This document shows, piece after piece, positions 34,062-45,831 of a stretch of DNA of 64,000 nucleotides. The DNA is from Phaeoceros laevis (lineage: Eukaryota; Anthocerotophyta; Anthocerotopsida; Notothyladales). The stretch spans positions 82,518-146,517 of the forward strand of contig JBNGIQ010009135.1 of assembly GCA_049999765.1 (NCBI GenBank). The letters are read 5' to 3'. Numbering within the stretch: position 1 is the first letter of the stretch; every line of letters starts with the position of its first letter. The notes beneath the pieces are model-generated. The model was not told the origin of the DNA. It did not search any database and worked only from the letters and a program-made list of their open reading frames with translations. The translations under genes were made by a program, and so were the position numbers.

Positions 34062-34770
34062 TTAAGGGTCAAAAGCTTCTGGAGGAGGAGGAACAAGGAC
34101 GACTCCCCTGCTGTCAAGCAATTGGATCAACAGGAGATAGCTGACACCAAGAAAGACCGAAATGGCCCCGGTGACTAAAGCCGTGGTTCGCCCCCTTTCT
34201 ATCTCTGCCCGCTTCTGGGCCTTCTTATCCACTGCAGGCCGCGCCACAGGCTCAGACGCTTCAGAAGCACGCTCCGTACCACTTTCCTCGTCTTGCAATG
34301 CTCTTGCAGGCAACCACAATCTCTGTCGCGGCCAGCTTCTACCCCCTTCCAACCCTTTCCGGGACCAGCTCCTGCTTCCTGCTGCGAAGCTGCAAGATTT
34401 ATGGCCAGGCATCAGTCATATCCGCGTCACTCAAGCCAACAATACATAACACGCTAGGGATGACAAAAACCTGAGCGCAGGAGCTCCAACCGCACAAGGT
34501 GGTAATCCCTGCAGCGTCAAAGTCATCTGGAGCGCCATCGCCTCTGATTGCTGCTTGGAAGAACACAGGTTGCTTGGCCTCAACTTTTCCCTTGTATGAG
34601 GTTTGTTTGCTTTCGTGGTTATTTCTGTCGGTTGACGCTTTCAACTTCAAGTTGTCGGCAGTCCGAAGTCCGAAGCGCGGAGTTCCCCGGTGAAGCTGAG
34701 GTGTAATGGAGGTAGGCCGAAGATTGGGGGGCCTTCCATGCGGTTGACAGTTTGACGAAGGCTGTCGCAT
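34062..34770 (-). CDS. Small plastid membrane protein, unknown function
   Basis: Two exons. Exon 1 from ATG 34770 encodes a Ser/Thr/Arg-rich transit-like N-terminus and ends at TTGTGCG before GTTGGAGC. Exon 2 after a CTTCGCAG acceptor keeps frame and encodes an Arg-rich linker, VDKKAQKRAEIERGRT, one transmembrane helix (TALVTGAISVFLGVSYLLLI) and the tail QLLDSRGVVLVPPPPEAFDP. Two AG sites lie 8 bp apart; only the second keeps the conserved frame. The tail resembles an uncharacterised plant chloroplast protein family. A single-pass thylakoid or envelope protein is likely; function unknown. Its start codon is only 35 bp from that of CRIPT on the other strand. Confidence 0.6.
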
Positions 34771-34805
34771 GAGCTAGCAGAGAGGAGGCGGAGGATTTTA
34801 GCGAG
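34771..34805. promoter_or_regulatory. 35-bp interval between two divergent start codons
   Basis: The ATG of the plastid membrane protein (minus, 34770) and of CRIPT (plus, 34806) are separated by 35 bp. Both 5' leaders must be extremely short, or the transcripts overlap at their 5' ends with promoter elements inside the neighbour's first exon. Confidence 0.7.
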
Positions 34806-35318
34806 ATGGTGTGCGAGAAGTGTAAGATCCGCTTCACCGTCGCTTCAAATTGTGCTTTTGGCTTGACGATTGTCGCAACCGGCGGGCGGAGTTTGGGAGG
34901 TGAATGCGGAGTTCCTCTGTTGCTGACAGACTGTGGTTTTGCAGGTCAGAAGAAATTGGCGAAGGTGATCGTACCTGACAAGTGGAAGGAAGGTGCAAGT
35001 AACACAACGGAGAGCGGTGGAAGGAAGGTGAACGAGAACAAGCTTCTTTCAAAGAAGAACAGGTGAGGAACAACATGCACAGTGCGTGGAAAAAACTTGC
35101 TTTATGATGGTGTGAACGGTTTGTGATTGCCGGGATAACCTGCTTTTGGCTGAGTACTCAGATGGACACCATATGGTATCTCCAAGTGCTGTATCTGCAA
35201 GCAGCAGCTCCACCAAGATGCCAAGTACTGCCAGTCATGCGCGTACAAGAAAGGAATTTGCGCAATGTGTGGGAAGCAGGTTCTTGATACTACTTCATAT
35301 AAGCAGAGCAACGTGTAA
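34806..35318 (+). CDS. CRIPT: CRIPT, cysteine-rich zinc protein
   Basis: Three exons encode 96 residues: MVCEKC, then QKKLAKVIVPDKWKEGASNT (ending after NENKLLSKKNR), then a third exon after CTCAG with YGISKCCICKQQLHQDAKYC, QSCAYKKGICAMCGKQVLDT and a C-terminal SYKQSNV. Four CxxC pairs (CEKC, CCIC, CQSC, CAMC) form zinc sites. This is the complete CRIPT family architecture. CRIPT was named for binding the PDZ domains of PSD-95 in animals, but it is universal in eukaryotes and linked to minor-spliceosome function. Length is normal. Its start is 35 bp from the divergent neighbour, and its stop is 254 bp from the convergent CCDC146-like gene. Confidence 0.95.
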
Positions 35319-35572
35319 GCTGCAAGCTTAGTGTACCATAGAGCTAGGTGCTAGGGACTGGACACCATCAAGGTGCACCGAAGATGGAGGCTGCATGAGT
35401 GATTTTGGTTTCTGCAAGACTGAAACTAGTCATCCACTGGGAGACAAAACATATGTTGAATTGATTGGTCAAAACTGCTTTCAGCAGTTCTGTTTTTAAT
35501 TCAAGCATGGCAGCAGACTTCCTGGCCGTGACGCCGTCTCACCTTGAGCTTTCCAGTGCAAATAAGCTCGGC

Positions 35573-38500
35573 CTATATGACAACTGGCTTAGGTTCAGGT
35601 CGACGGATATGCCGCATTGTGCTTCCTCGTTCTGAAGGCTTGAAAGGAGGGCGGCCTCCAAAAGGTTTGGGTAGTCCAAAAGGCTCTTCAGCAATGTAAG
35701 CATTAGGTCTTTGCTCTGCTGTGGTGAATCTGCGCATGTCATCCCAGTACTGAAGGTTTAGGATCATGAAAAGGCAGATTAGGTCGCATTTTCTGTAACG
35801 GAAGGTTCGGGAACTCACAGAGCTTTCTCCCTCTTTGCTTGACGTTGTTTTTCCTCATCTGCCTGGGCTTGCCAGATGCTCATCTCTATCCGTTCCCATT
35901 CCCTGGCTGCGTCTTCAGTTGGAGCCTGCAGTTAATTTACATCATGACTTAGCTTGCTTATTGCAGCGTGGCTTTGCAGTATTGCATTTTCTGAAGAAGT
36001 GCAGAATTATTCGAGACACTGCGCTATCTGAAACTCACTTCTCCAGCTTCAACCCTTTCGCATGCTTCTTCAAGATAAGCAGCCAAGGACTCTGATTCTT
36101 GCTTCAAACTCATTGCTGTGGCCTGAGGACGGTAGTTCACTGTTTGAGTGCCTTGACAACACATACTGCAAGTAGAAAGCAGTTTGGGGATACAAGCAAT
36201 TAGCAAATACTAGCAGTACCTGATACAACGACAGCTCAGAAACAGTTGCCATCATGCGTTTCGTGATTATACGCACACGATTGTGGTAATCATTTACTTT
36301 TTTTCCAAGTTCCAAGTGAGCTATTCTTCCCTCAGCCGTCTGTTTCCATAGCTCTTCTGTCAAGTCTGTTACCTGCTTGTTGCAACAAGCACGGTGTTTT
36401 CTGGTTGTCCATCATGTCTGACAGCCATGCAACTTAAAAAATGTTCACGCAGGTCTTTGAGTGATTGGTAAACCTCCTCGAGGATGAGATCCTTCTCATA
36501 GGTTTGGTCTAACTTCAAAGCAATCCGTTCCTCAATGCCAACCAGCTTGCCTCCCAGCTCCAAATCAGTTGGATCCTCCCCTTTTAGCATTCTCCAGCGT
36601 TTGGTGTTTTCTGGCTTTTCAACCATCTCTGAAAGGCGCTCAGATTCTGCAATCACTGTGTTCAGCTGTAGACACCCATCAACCCATAGGATTTATTCAT
36701 GCCTCTGGGAGAGATTTCCTATATCTGAGACACAATTTTCCTCCAGGCAGAATGTACCTCTTCCTTGTAATTTATCACAACTCCTTTCAAGTGGCGGATT
36801 TCTGGAGCAAACTGGTGCCACACGTGAATGCGTGATGCCAGTTGCTTGATTTCCAAGCGAAGAAAAGCTACCTCGTTATTGCGAGCTAGCAACTCGATCT
36901 CCGATTGCTTCAAAAGTTGCACCTGCAAATTTTCGTGACATAGAGTGAGTTGCTGAGCAGATGAATTCTGCCATAAGCAGACGAGGTTACATGTAATCAT
37001 CAAGATGCCCTGGGAGCAATAGCTTCAAGCACTGTGACAACCTGGACATTGGACTTCTCATACAGAATGCAAAGCTCGTCATTTCTGTCAATGAGTGAGA
37101 TTCCTGTATGGTTTCGGCGAGTCACAACATACTCATATTCCTTCCGGAGCCCAGACATGTTTCCATCTGAGCTCCTTATAAAAGCTTGAAGTTTCTTCAA
37201 TTCCAGCTCAATGTCATCAAGTGTGTGCTGGCACAGGATCCACAAGGTGCAAGTGTGAGGATGCCGTCATAACCATCACGTGACCATGGTTATGTCGAAT
37301 ACCAATTATTCCCCTCACTTTTTTGTCCCTTAGAACAATATTAGCTTTGGTCACTTCTGATTGAAGTTGTGTCCTTCCTTGGATGCTGGTCTCATAATCC
37401 ATACGCATTCTGGTGATCACCTTATTCTTGTACACTACCTCGCTATGCAGCATGTCCACTTCTGAATCCATGGTTTTAAGCTTGTCCTTCATTTCCTCTA
37501 CAGTGAGTGAGCTTACCTACAACATAGAAATAGTCTGTGAGCTTACGTGCAGCATAGAGTAGATCCAGATTAACGTGCTAAAAGAAATTATGATTTTACG
37601 TTATCTTTTGGACAAAATTGTGACCTAGTCCAAACCTGAGATAAACTTTTGAATCTGTTCCGTTGGGTTTTGATCAGGCGGAAAAGAACCTCAAATTCTT
37701 TAGCACGCTTTTGGATATTATCTTCTCGCTTACAAAGAAATTTCAAAAGAATATCTTGGGCACGAACTTTTTCTAAGGTTGCCTTCCACATATTTGTCTA
37801 ATTGTTTGAATACAAACCCAATTTGAAGATTTAAAAAAAAATCGCAAACCATCTTGATCAAGAGAAAATTCGATAAAGGGTAAACTATTTATCAGTACCT
37901 TCATACAAACTTGATAATTCACCCTTTGGCAGATTTTGGCCATTTCCACAATTTGTTGCTCTCGGGCTCTTCGGAGATCAGCCGATAGGGCCACATCTTT
38001 CTCAAGTTTTAGTATCTGCATGTACAGAAAATTTCATGAACATTTTGCAAACAATATAAAAATTAGGAAATGTTGAATATAAATACGAGTGTACATACTA
38101 ATGCATGGCCTTCGTGCAACTTTGTGGACAGCTCTTTCCCTAAGTTTTCCACCACAATAAAGCTATGCATGTGTGAATCGATCTCCTTCCTTATGTCTTT
38201 TACTATTAGGGATGCCCTTGTCTTCTCACTTTGTACCACTCCAAGCTGAAAGATAGCCAGAAACTCACATTTATTAGCAGAGCATGGTCATATTCAAGTC
38301 GTTTCCTTGTTTTGAGTATAAGCAGCAAATTGCAACAATGTGCAATACAAACCTGATGTTGTAGTGATTCCCTCTCATTTACAAGGCCAGGTATGTGTCC
38401 TTGTATTTGCTCTACAAGCATTTCGTCAGATCTCAATTTGCGAAGAACCTTATCTTTCTCTTTTACATGTTGTGCTAAATTGTCTTGTTCTAACTTCAGA

Positions 38501-40876
38501 TCTGTTAAAATACCCCTTAATTGCATCTCCAAATTTACCTTTTTGCATATTTTGACAAAAGAAAACAAACCATGATTATTTATGCAAGGCCAACAAATCT
38601 TCAATATTTTACAGGTTATCGAAAGTGAAGTGTACTTCCAATTGAACTAGTATACCTTATCTGCTATGTATTGGTCTGCTTCAATAGTGGCCATTTCATG
38701 ATCTCTTTGCACTTCCTCTATTGCCCGCTCCTTTGAAACTTCAACGTGTTCATAGACCCCATATCAACATAAGCTCTTTGTTTAAGATTGCTAGAAGGTT
38801 TTCGCATGTCTTTCAAAGTATTGTTTTTGCATAACTTCAATGAGCCAAAAATGCTAGAACTTGGTAGATCTACCTTTTGTTCGATCAACAAAATTAGTCT
38901 ATCCACGTGCATACAGCCTCTAGCATGTTCCTCTGTCAATTCTTCTATGCTTTTATTGATGCTGGTTATTTCATGGTCATGTTCATCAATCTTCAAAAGA
39001 GAGCACATATGTCAGACAAGATATTCGATCCCAAACATTGTACTTACTAAAGTGTACGGATGTTTTATGCTCTTCGTAAAATAAGCTTTTCTCACAAACT
39101 TATCATAATATTGTAAATGCATACCCTCCCAATATGGCGAGCTTCTGAAAGACGAAGATTTTGTAGGGCATTAATGAGTATATCCCCCTGTAGCACAACA
39201 AATATGAGCAACACCATAATAGGGTGAGTAATTCTCAATGGTTTGCAAATCTGTACAAAATGTAGAATATTTTTTTCTTTACCTGTTTCCGGTACTTTTC
39301 GGGGACTCCTTCAAGACTAAGTAGCTCACAATTGTTGTCTACTCTTTCTGTTTGTATAGCTCTAAGTTCAATTTCAACTTCCTTAACCTTTTCTCTCAGC
39401 TCTCCCAACTGAAAATTTGTTTTTCTAAGTGCATCTTGCATTTATACTTAATTGACATATTGGAGCCATATTTATAAGTTCTTAACATATTATCAGAAGA
39501 AAAGTGCACCATTTTTTGCGTGTAATTTGGTTTTATGTATGCTAAATTTATGAGACATCCTTTGAAAAAATTTACCTCCTTTTGAATATGCTCTCCACGC
39601 TGCTTATCGGCCTCAATTCTATCTAATGAATCTTGAATTTCCACCTATATATACCAAAATTTATAATATCACAAAATATAACCTTGTATTGTTTAAAAAA
39701 TAACCTTGTATTGTTTACTATACAACCCAATTGAAATACACAAGTCACCTTGAGCTGGTGAACTAGTGGTGCTAATGCCGCAGCATACTCTTTTTGTATN
39801 NNNNNNNNNNNNNNNNNNNNNNNNNNNNNNNNNNNNNNNNNNNNNNNNNNNNNNNNNNNNNNNNNNNNNNNNNNNNNNNNNNNNNNNNNNNNNNNNNNNC
39901 CTTGAGCTGGTGAACTAGTGGTGCTAATGCCGCAGCATACTCTTTTTGTATATCCTCAATCTTCTTTTTGTACTCTTCTGTTAGTCTCACAAGTTCAGTA
40001 GTCTCGAGCACCCACACATTTTCCTTTTCCCTATAGAATTTAAAGAATTTAATTGAGTTCTTGTACTTCAATCTTAAAGTTTAAAGTAATTCGATATAGG
40101 GCATTCCACTTCATTAGGCCATGATTTTTGTTGGGTGTCCAAGTTGCTTACCTACAAAGTGCAGCTTCTTGCTCAGCTTGCTCGTGATCTTCTCTTAGAA
40201 GATCTAGAGTATTCTCATCTTCTTTCGCATCCAAACAAATCTTCTTGAATTCTGTTTGCTCATTCTGTGAAATTCCATGAATCACAGCTCAGGTTCCTCT
40301 TATCCAACTTGGTGATTCCTATGCATCCAGAAAATTGATTGTGTGTAAGAAGTCAGACCTAGCCTAGTGGTCATATAAATACCTAATCTAGTTTTTTTAT
40401 TGGTGTAATGCCCTGATGGAAATTTCTTTCTTTTGTTACAAAGTTGAAAGTGACTAGCCAAACCTGTAGTTGGAGGAACAAGCTTCTGCTTTCAATCTCC
40501 AAGCGCTTCCCTGTAGCAATATTTCGGATTACTGCAACCCGTAGTTCTTCATATCTAATTAGTAGGGGGAAAGCTTATCAATCATTCTCCTTATATGATA
40601 TGGTATAGCAAGTGCTTAAAGTACGGCAATTGATTCAAAGTATGCCTAAATGCAGCTCATGACTATGCAATTCTAGCTCAAGTGAGCCTACTTTTGTCTA
40701 GCTCTCTCAGCAGTCTCCGGTGCAATCATTTTGTTGGCCACCATCTCTTCAAGCTCTACAATAGCCTTTACTCTAGAAATGGGGCTTGATAGGTCTACAA
40801 GCTCATCCGGATCATGCTGAGATGATTCCGCGACTTCATCAATCACTAGAGAGCGTTGTTTTCCCTTTTTCGGCAT
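35573..40876 (-). CDS. CCDC146/MBO2-like ciliary coiled-coil protein
   Basis: About 20 short exons in AT-rich DNA. The N-terminus (ATG 40876, [14 protein letters not shown]) is followed by [20 protein letters not shown], then near-continuous coiled coil ([70 protein letters not shown]-like segments). The C-terminal exons are [35 protein letters not shown] and [14 protein letters not shown], ending at 35573. The KPF/PFKPSE...MRHIRKP-type tail is the part I recognise from CCDC146, whose Chlamydomonas homologue MBO2 is an axonemal protein and whose mammalian form is needed for sperm flagella. A related axonemal coiled-coil family is the main alternative. A 100-N run (39800-39899) with a 52-bp repeated flank lies at an exon end. 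Confidence 0.65.
39800..39899. other. Assembly gap of exactly 100 N with 52-bp repeated flanks
   Basis: Positions 39748-39799 and 39900-39951 are identical (52 bp). They cover the end of a coding exon of the CCDC146-like gene ([15 protein letters not shown]). Only the left copy is followed by the GT donor. Collapsing one copy and the N run yields a normal exon-intron junction, so nothing is likely missing. Confidence 0.9.
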
Positions 40877-42148
40877 GGTTTAACCCTGTCCTTCCACTAT
40901 ATGTTCTGCATTACATCATCAATCACATAAAAGCACAAACAATTAGACAAGCCTCAATAAATATAAACATGTAAGGATTACATATATGCATCCACACCAG
41001 GCTTAGCCTTCAAAAGAAGAACAATACAAAGCTGCTAACCCTGTGCAATTTACCTTTCGGCGACAAATAAAAGGAAACAAAGAGCCTATACGGCTGTTAA
41101 TATGCTCAATCTCAAATCTCCAAACTCTATACTCCTCGAGTTCTTCTAAATGCCTCTCAAGTAGAGTGGAGAAACTCTACGCCTACAATTCCTCAACTCC
41201 CTACATTGAAGGATATTAGCCCCAATTTTCAAGGCAAACTGTGTGACCTTTTTTCGAAAATAGTTTATTTGTCCGGAACTATTTATTTATCCGTAATATT
41301 TTACTACTATTTTTTTGTATGCCGGCGGGCCACCAGTGCCGGTAGCTAAACTAAGCGGCAGGTGGCAACAGGACGCAGAGGCTTCTTCCTCGACGGCGGG
41401 TTGGTCCCTACCAGCTTGGAAAGGTGGCCGAAAGAGGGAGGGAGAGCATAACATACCAGACTGTACGCGCGCCCACCACGCGCCAGCTGCACAGCTGCCC
41501 AGCGCAAGGCCCGGCGCGCCTACCCGCTGCTGATGCCGGGGAGCTCATTCCACCTGAGCAAATTGTTATAAAATGCACACCAAGAACGTGAAAGGTCCTC
41601 TGCTCGCAACGAGACAAGGCAGCACGGTGGTAGGGAAAGAAAATGCATGCTACAATCTGAAATTTGTCAGGCAGGATACCCTGCGCACCACGGAACGCAA
41701 GATACCTTGTCAAGTGATAGATGGAGAAACTAAGACTAGTCTATGAGTGTGCTGCCAGTTTGGAACTGGATAATGGGCCCGATTTCTCATATGCTGCCCA
41801 GTCCCCCACTTTCCGACAACAAGGGATATCCGGCCCGTCGGCCGAGACGGCCCAGAGCAGGCCGAGGAGCTGCACGGTCCTCGGTTCTCGACGATGGGTT
41901 GGCAGACCGCAGCTGTCCCAACCCACGGTCAAGGCCCGGTCAGGTCTTTAGATACCAAGTACGAGAGGCAATCTGCGTGGAATCTTGGGGAACTGTGCCC
42001 TTTAAGATTAAAATAAGTAGGTCACGACGCGGTTACAGATACTGAACAACGGAACTAAGTACATGTAAGGTACAGAAGCCCAACGAGCTTGGTCCAGCTC
42101 CCCTCTACACACATACAGTCAGCTTAAGGGTATGGTTTTGTTTTTGGA
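40877..42148. other. Intergenic region, no gene supported
   Basis: This lies upstream of the CCDC146-like gene and downstream of CNX2. The left half is AT-rich; 41310-41950 turns abruptly GC-rich with several short open frames on both strands and no recognisable domain. The sharp composition change suggests an old insertion, but I saw no terminal repeats. Confidence 0.4.
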
Positions 42149-43986
42149 TCAGCCACCGATGTGGATCATCGGTCTGTTTTGCGTTCTGGCAATTTCAAAC
42201 ATGTCGGCATGTGCGGCCTTCTTCCTCTGCACCTGCAGCATCACCCAAAATTTCAGCATTTCTCTCAGCATGCAAGCCAAATAGACGGTTGGTTGGTTGG
42301 TTGGTTGCTTGAGTGGAGGGAGATGGCTTTACCGCAGCTCCAATGACATCCTGGAGTTGGGTATCGTCGAAACCAGAGCGTATGGCGTCCCTGAGGCTCA
42401 CCTGCGGAGCAGAAGAGAAAATGAGCAAATTCTGACAAGGCAGCCGGCTGCGTAGAAGCAGAGACACATTTTGCATTTTGAGGGTGTGGTGGAAGGAATG
42501 AAGAATTCTACCTCAGCAGGGCCGAACAGGCAGACCTTGAAATTGCCGTCGGCCATGAGGCGGAGGCGATTGCACCCGCCGCAAAAGTGGTCTGTCATCG
42601 AGGTGATGAACGAAACCGAGCCTTCGTAGCCATCCACCCGGAAATTCTTGGCAGTGTCGGAGGGATGGTCTCGCAGCCTGTGCAGGCTGGGGTGACGGTC
42701 TCTCTGTTGCACACGGATCTGGTTATTCAGGGCCACCACGATTTTTTTTGCCCCCCGAGATGGAAGGAGGAGGGGAAGGAAGGCTTACCACCATAGAGAG
42801 CAGCTCTATGTAGGAGACCAGCTTTTTGGAGTTCCACACATTGCCGTCGAACGGCATGAATTCGATGAAGCGGACGTTGATGGGTCTGTCCTTGGTGAGC
42901 TCTACGAAATCTAAAACTTCGTCGTCGTTGAATCCACGCATTACCACACAATTCAGCTGTGCCAAACGAACAGCAGAGAAAAAATGGTTGAGAGAGTTGC
43001 CCCCTAGGAGCAGAGGAAATGAAGGTCTGGATACTGTGGTGGTGCGTACCTTGACTGGCTGGAATCCCAGTTCCAAGGCAGTGTCGATTGACTGGAGCAC
43101 TCTGGAGTGGCCCTTCCGCCTGGTCAGGAACTCGAATTTGGCCGGCACCAGCGTGTCCAGGCTGATGTTGATCATGTTCAACCCGGCAGCCTTCATGGCC
43201 GCCAGCTTGCGAGCCAGGATGAGGCCGTTGGTGGTGATGGCCAGGGTCTTGAGCCCTTCCATGCTCCCAAGCCGCCAGCATATCTCCTCCAGGTCCTTGG
43301 CAATTGTGGGCTCTCCGCCTGTGAGCCGGATTTTGTTCACCCCTCCCCCGACAAACAAGCCTGCCAGCCGGACAATCTCATCCTTGGACAGCAGGCTCGA
43401 GTCCTCCGTGAGGCTGACTCCTTCTTCCGGCATGCAGTACATGCAGCGCAGATTGCACTTCTCGGTGAGGGAGATCCTGAGGTAGGTGTGCCTCCTGCCG
43501 TGGGTGTCCACCAGCATGTCGGAGACCGGGTCATCTTCCTCTCCGGAAACGAAACCGTGCTCGGCGGCGGCAGCGGAGGAAGTGGAGGCGCACGTTGAGC
43601 TGAACGCTCTGGTATTGGCAGCAGCAGCAGGAATGGGACTAGGAGCAGCAGCTGTGAATCTGAAGTCGTCTCGGCAAGGTTTGGACGGTTCTGCTGCATC
43701 CGGGCCGCCTTCCCCTGGCCGAACAGACTCCTGGCCCCCGCACAGACACAATCATCAGCCAGTTTGCACCCACTAGCAACATCACTCTAAATGGCAAGCC
43801 TTTCACAGCCTCAAGCAAGCACGGAGCTCTAAACCCACCGATTCCTGCAGACTGGAGATGCACCTTGCAGCTGCAGCCGCGCGCAGACTCCGCAGGCCGA
43901 GAGTTCGGGCAGAGAAGTAGGCGGCGGTGGCTGAAGCGAATGCGCGGGAGAGATGGACTCTGTTTGTCATTGTCCTCCTCCGACAT
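42149..43986 (-). CDS. CNX2: GTP 3',8-cyclase, molybdenum cofactor biosynthesis (CNX2)
   Basis: Exon 1 (ATG 43986) encodes a basic mitochondrial presequence ending GCSCK before GTGCAT. Exon 2 resumes at ESVRPGEGG and carries [20 protein letters not shown] with the radical-SAM cluster C-NLR-C-MY-C, then [20 protein letters not shown] and [20 protein letters not shown]. Later exons give [56 protein letters not shown] (second Fe-S cluster) and [20 protein letters not shown]. The last exon is [20 protein letters not shown], ending HIGG. This is MoaA/CNX2, which converts GTP to the cPMP precursor together with CNX3. All key Cys residues and the C-terminal GG are present. The 147-bp interval to PAP8 is a shared promoter. 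Confidence 0.93.
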
Positions 43987-44133
43987 TCTCTCTTGAGCGA
44001 TCCGGGTCTTTATGTCTCCGCTCTTTTCTCTCTCCACTCGAGAGTGATTTTCACAGGGAGGAGCGCCACGCTTTTACAACACTAAGCTTGGAGGTCTTAC
44101 GTCATTGGCTGCTCGGAATCGCGAGCAAGGACG
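43987..44133. promoter_or_regulatory. Shared 147-bp divergent promoter, CNX2 and PAP8
   Basis: The minus-strand CNX2 ATG (43986) and plus-strand PAP8 ATG (44134) leave 147 bp for both leaders and promoters. An AAGCTTGGAGGTCTTACGTC stretch near 44085-44104 contains TTACGTCA, an ACGT-core element of bZIP type. Confidence 0.5.
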
Positions 44134-45831
44134 ATGGCGAGCTGTAGGCTAGGGTCGTCCACGTTGTCCGCCACGGCTCCTTCCAGGGCGGTTTCCAGGC
44201 CCTCTGAGGCTTCTTTTAACCAGGTGCTCCTGCGCCGGGTGTCTAATGCTTCGGCACAAAGCCGGGCCCAGGCTTTGTGCTGCAGGGTCACTCTGCCGAA
44301 ACGACGCCGCGAGGCGAGGAGAAACGTAGGCTGGAGGCGACCGGCATCACTGGATGACTTCGAAGTAGAGGACATTGTGGACTACGAGATTGATGCGCCA
44401 GTGGACGATGAAGATGAGGATGACATGCGAGACTACGATTTGGAACTGGAGCCCTCTAGGGGAACGTTCGTTCCGGCTCGCCTGAACAGGGCTGTCGATT
44501 CTGCCGAAGGCGGCGAGGTGGAAACCGTGGTAGACTACAAGATTAACGAGGATGAATTCCACAAACTCAGACTGCACCACTGTGATTTCTTCATCCGAAA
44601 AGCACCCGACCCAGACGATGATGTCTATGACTTCAGTGAGGTTGGTCCTCGCCGGCATTCAAATTTTTGACCGTCTGATTGTCAGAGAGTCTGTGACTGT
44701 AACCCTAAAACCCTGAAGCTTAATTGGTCGTTGTTAATCCTGCGTTGCTTAACCCTGCTTTAATCCTGGCTGCACTCCGTTCTTCAGATGTACGTAACAG
44801 CTCCAGACACTGATGTGTATGCTGTCCCCAAGAGGAGAGGGCAAATGCCAACCAAGGTACGTTCTTGTATTTTGCATTCTCTTGTTTGAAAGCCCTCTCC
44901 ATATGCTACTGGGAGCTTCAATCTGTTGATTTTTGCATTCTTGCTCTGCTTGGCATGACATTAGTCTGGGCGGAAGGTGGCATTGGTGATGGTTGACTGT
45001 TCTTCAACACATTGGTGACAGCCTGTGCGATTGATGAAGAGCAACTATGAGTACATCTGTGTCACGGAACCTCCTGTCGATACTCCTCGTGCACCGCTGT
45101 ACAAGAGTGACAAGCATGTTATGAAGGTAAGAGCCTTGATGCTTTTGTCTTGGCAAAGACTTTTCACCTTCTGCTGCTCCTTGTCCTTGCTCATGCATGT
45201 TGAGCAGGCTGGTTTATTCTGCTGCTCAAATTGTTGAGGGTAAGCCCTCTTGCCGCGTCCATTGTAAATCCGTGCTGTATGTCGTTAAGTTCATCAAGTG
45301 TGTATGTATGTGTGCGGCAGGTTTTTCTCATTAAGCACTACAAGAACAGACGAACTGAGGACTGGGATTTTGTGCTTGATTTTGAGGAGGTGTATGTCAT
45401 TGACACAAGGACGAAGACCATATCTAGGGCACCTGTTGAGGTAAACCTGCGTTTCGAGGATTCTGAAAGGTACAAGTCCTTGGGGAGGAATTATTGTATC
45501 TGAGCTGTTAATTGCTTAATCCTTCTCTGCAGGTGCATGTGCCCGGTGGTAAGAAGCGTGATAGAGCTAATGATCTTTTGACCGTCCGAGATGATGGCAA
45601 CTCTTTTCGAATTATACACCAGGTCTCTGACCACCATTCTCGGAGCACCTCCTTCCTTATTTGTAACAAGCATCTTGGCTCGTCCTAACATAGTTTGTGT
45701 AAATTATTTTGCAGGATGAGCGGAATACGCCATGTGAAATTGTCGAGGCCATGCACTGGGAGAAATCCAGAGAGAAGATGGACAACTATCTGAAAGGATT
45801 CCGGGATTACGAAGTTTCGAATTGGTTTTAG
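44134..45831 (+). CDS. PTAC6: Plastid PEP-associated protein PAP8/pTAC6
   Basis: Six exons (44134-44640, 44788-44856, then near 45021, 45321, 45534 and 45715-45831) encode a Ser/Arg-rich transit peptide, an acidic region (DFEVEDIVDYEIDAPVDDED), VDYKINEDEFHKLRLHHCDF, MYVTAPDTDVYAVPKRRGQM, MKSNYEYICVTEPPVDTPRA, VFLIKHYKNRRTEDWDFVLD, VHVPGGKKRDRANDLLTVRD and the conserved ending DYEVSNWF. This matches plastid transcriptionally active chromosome protein 6 (PAP8), an essential component of the plastid-encoded RNA polymerase complex, with a nuclear pool reported in Arabidopsis. Length and the C-terminal SNWF are typical. It is divergent from CNX2. Confidence 0.9.

Noticed and set aside
42727-43281. 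184-codon open frame overlapping the CNX2 gene
   Set aside because: It is a shifted frame of the radical-SAM exon. The other frame carries the family motifs.
42826-43598. Long plus-strand open frames opposite CNX2
   Set aside because: Antisense shadows of the GC-rich CNX2 coding exon; no domain signal.
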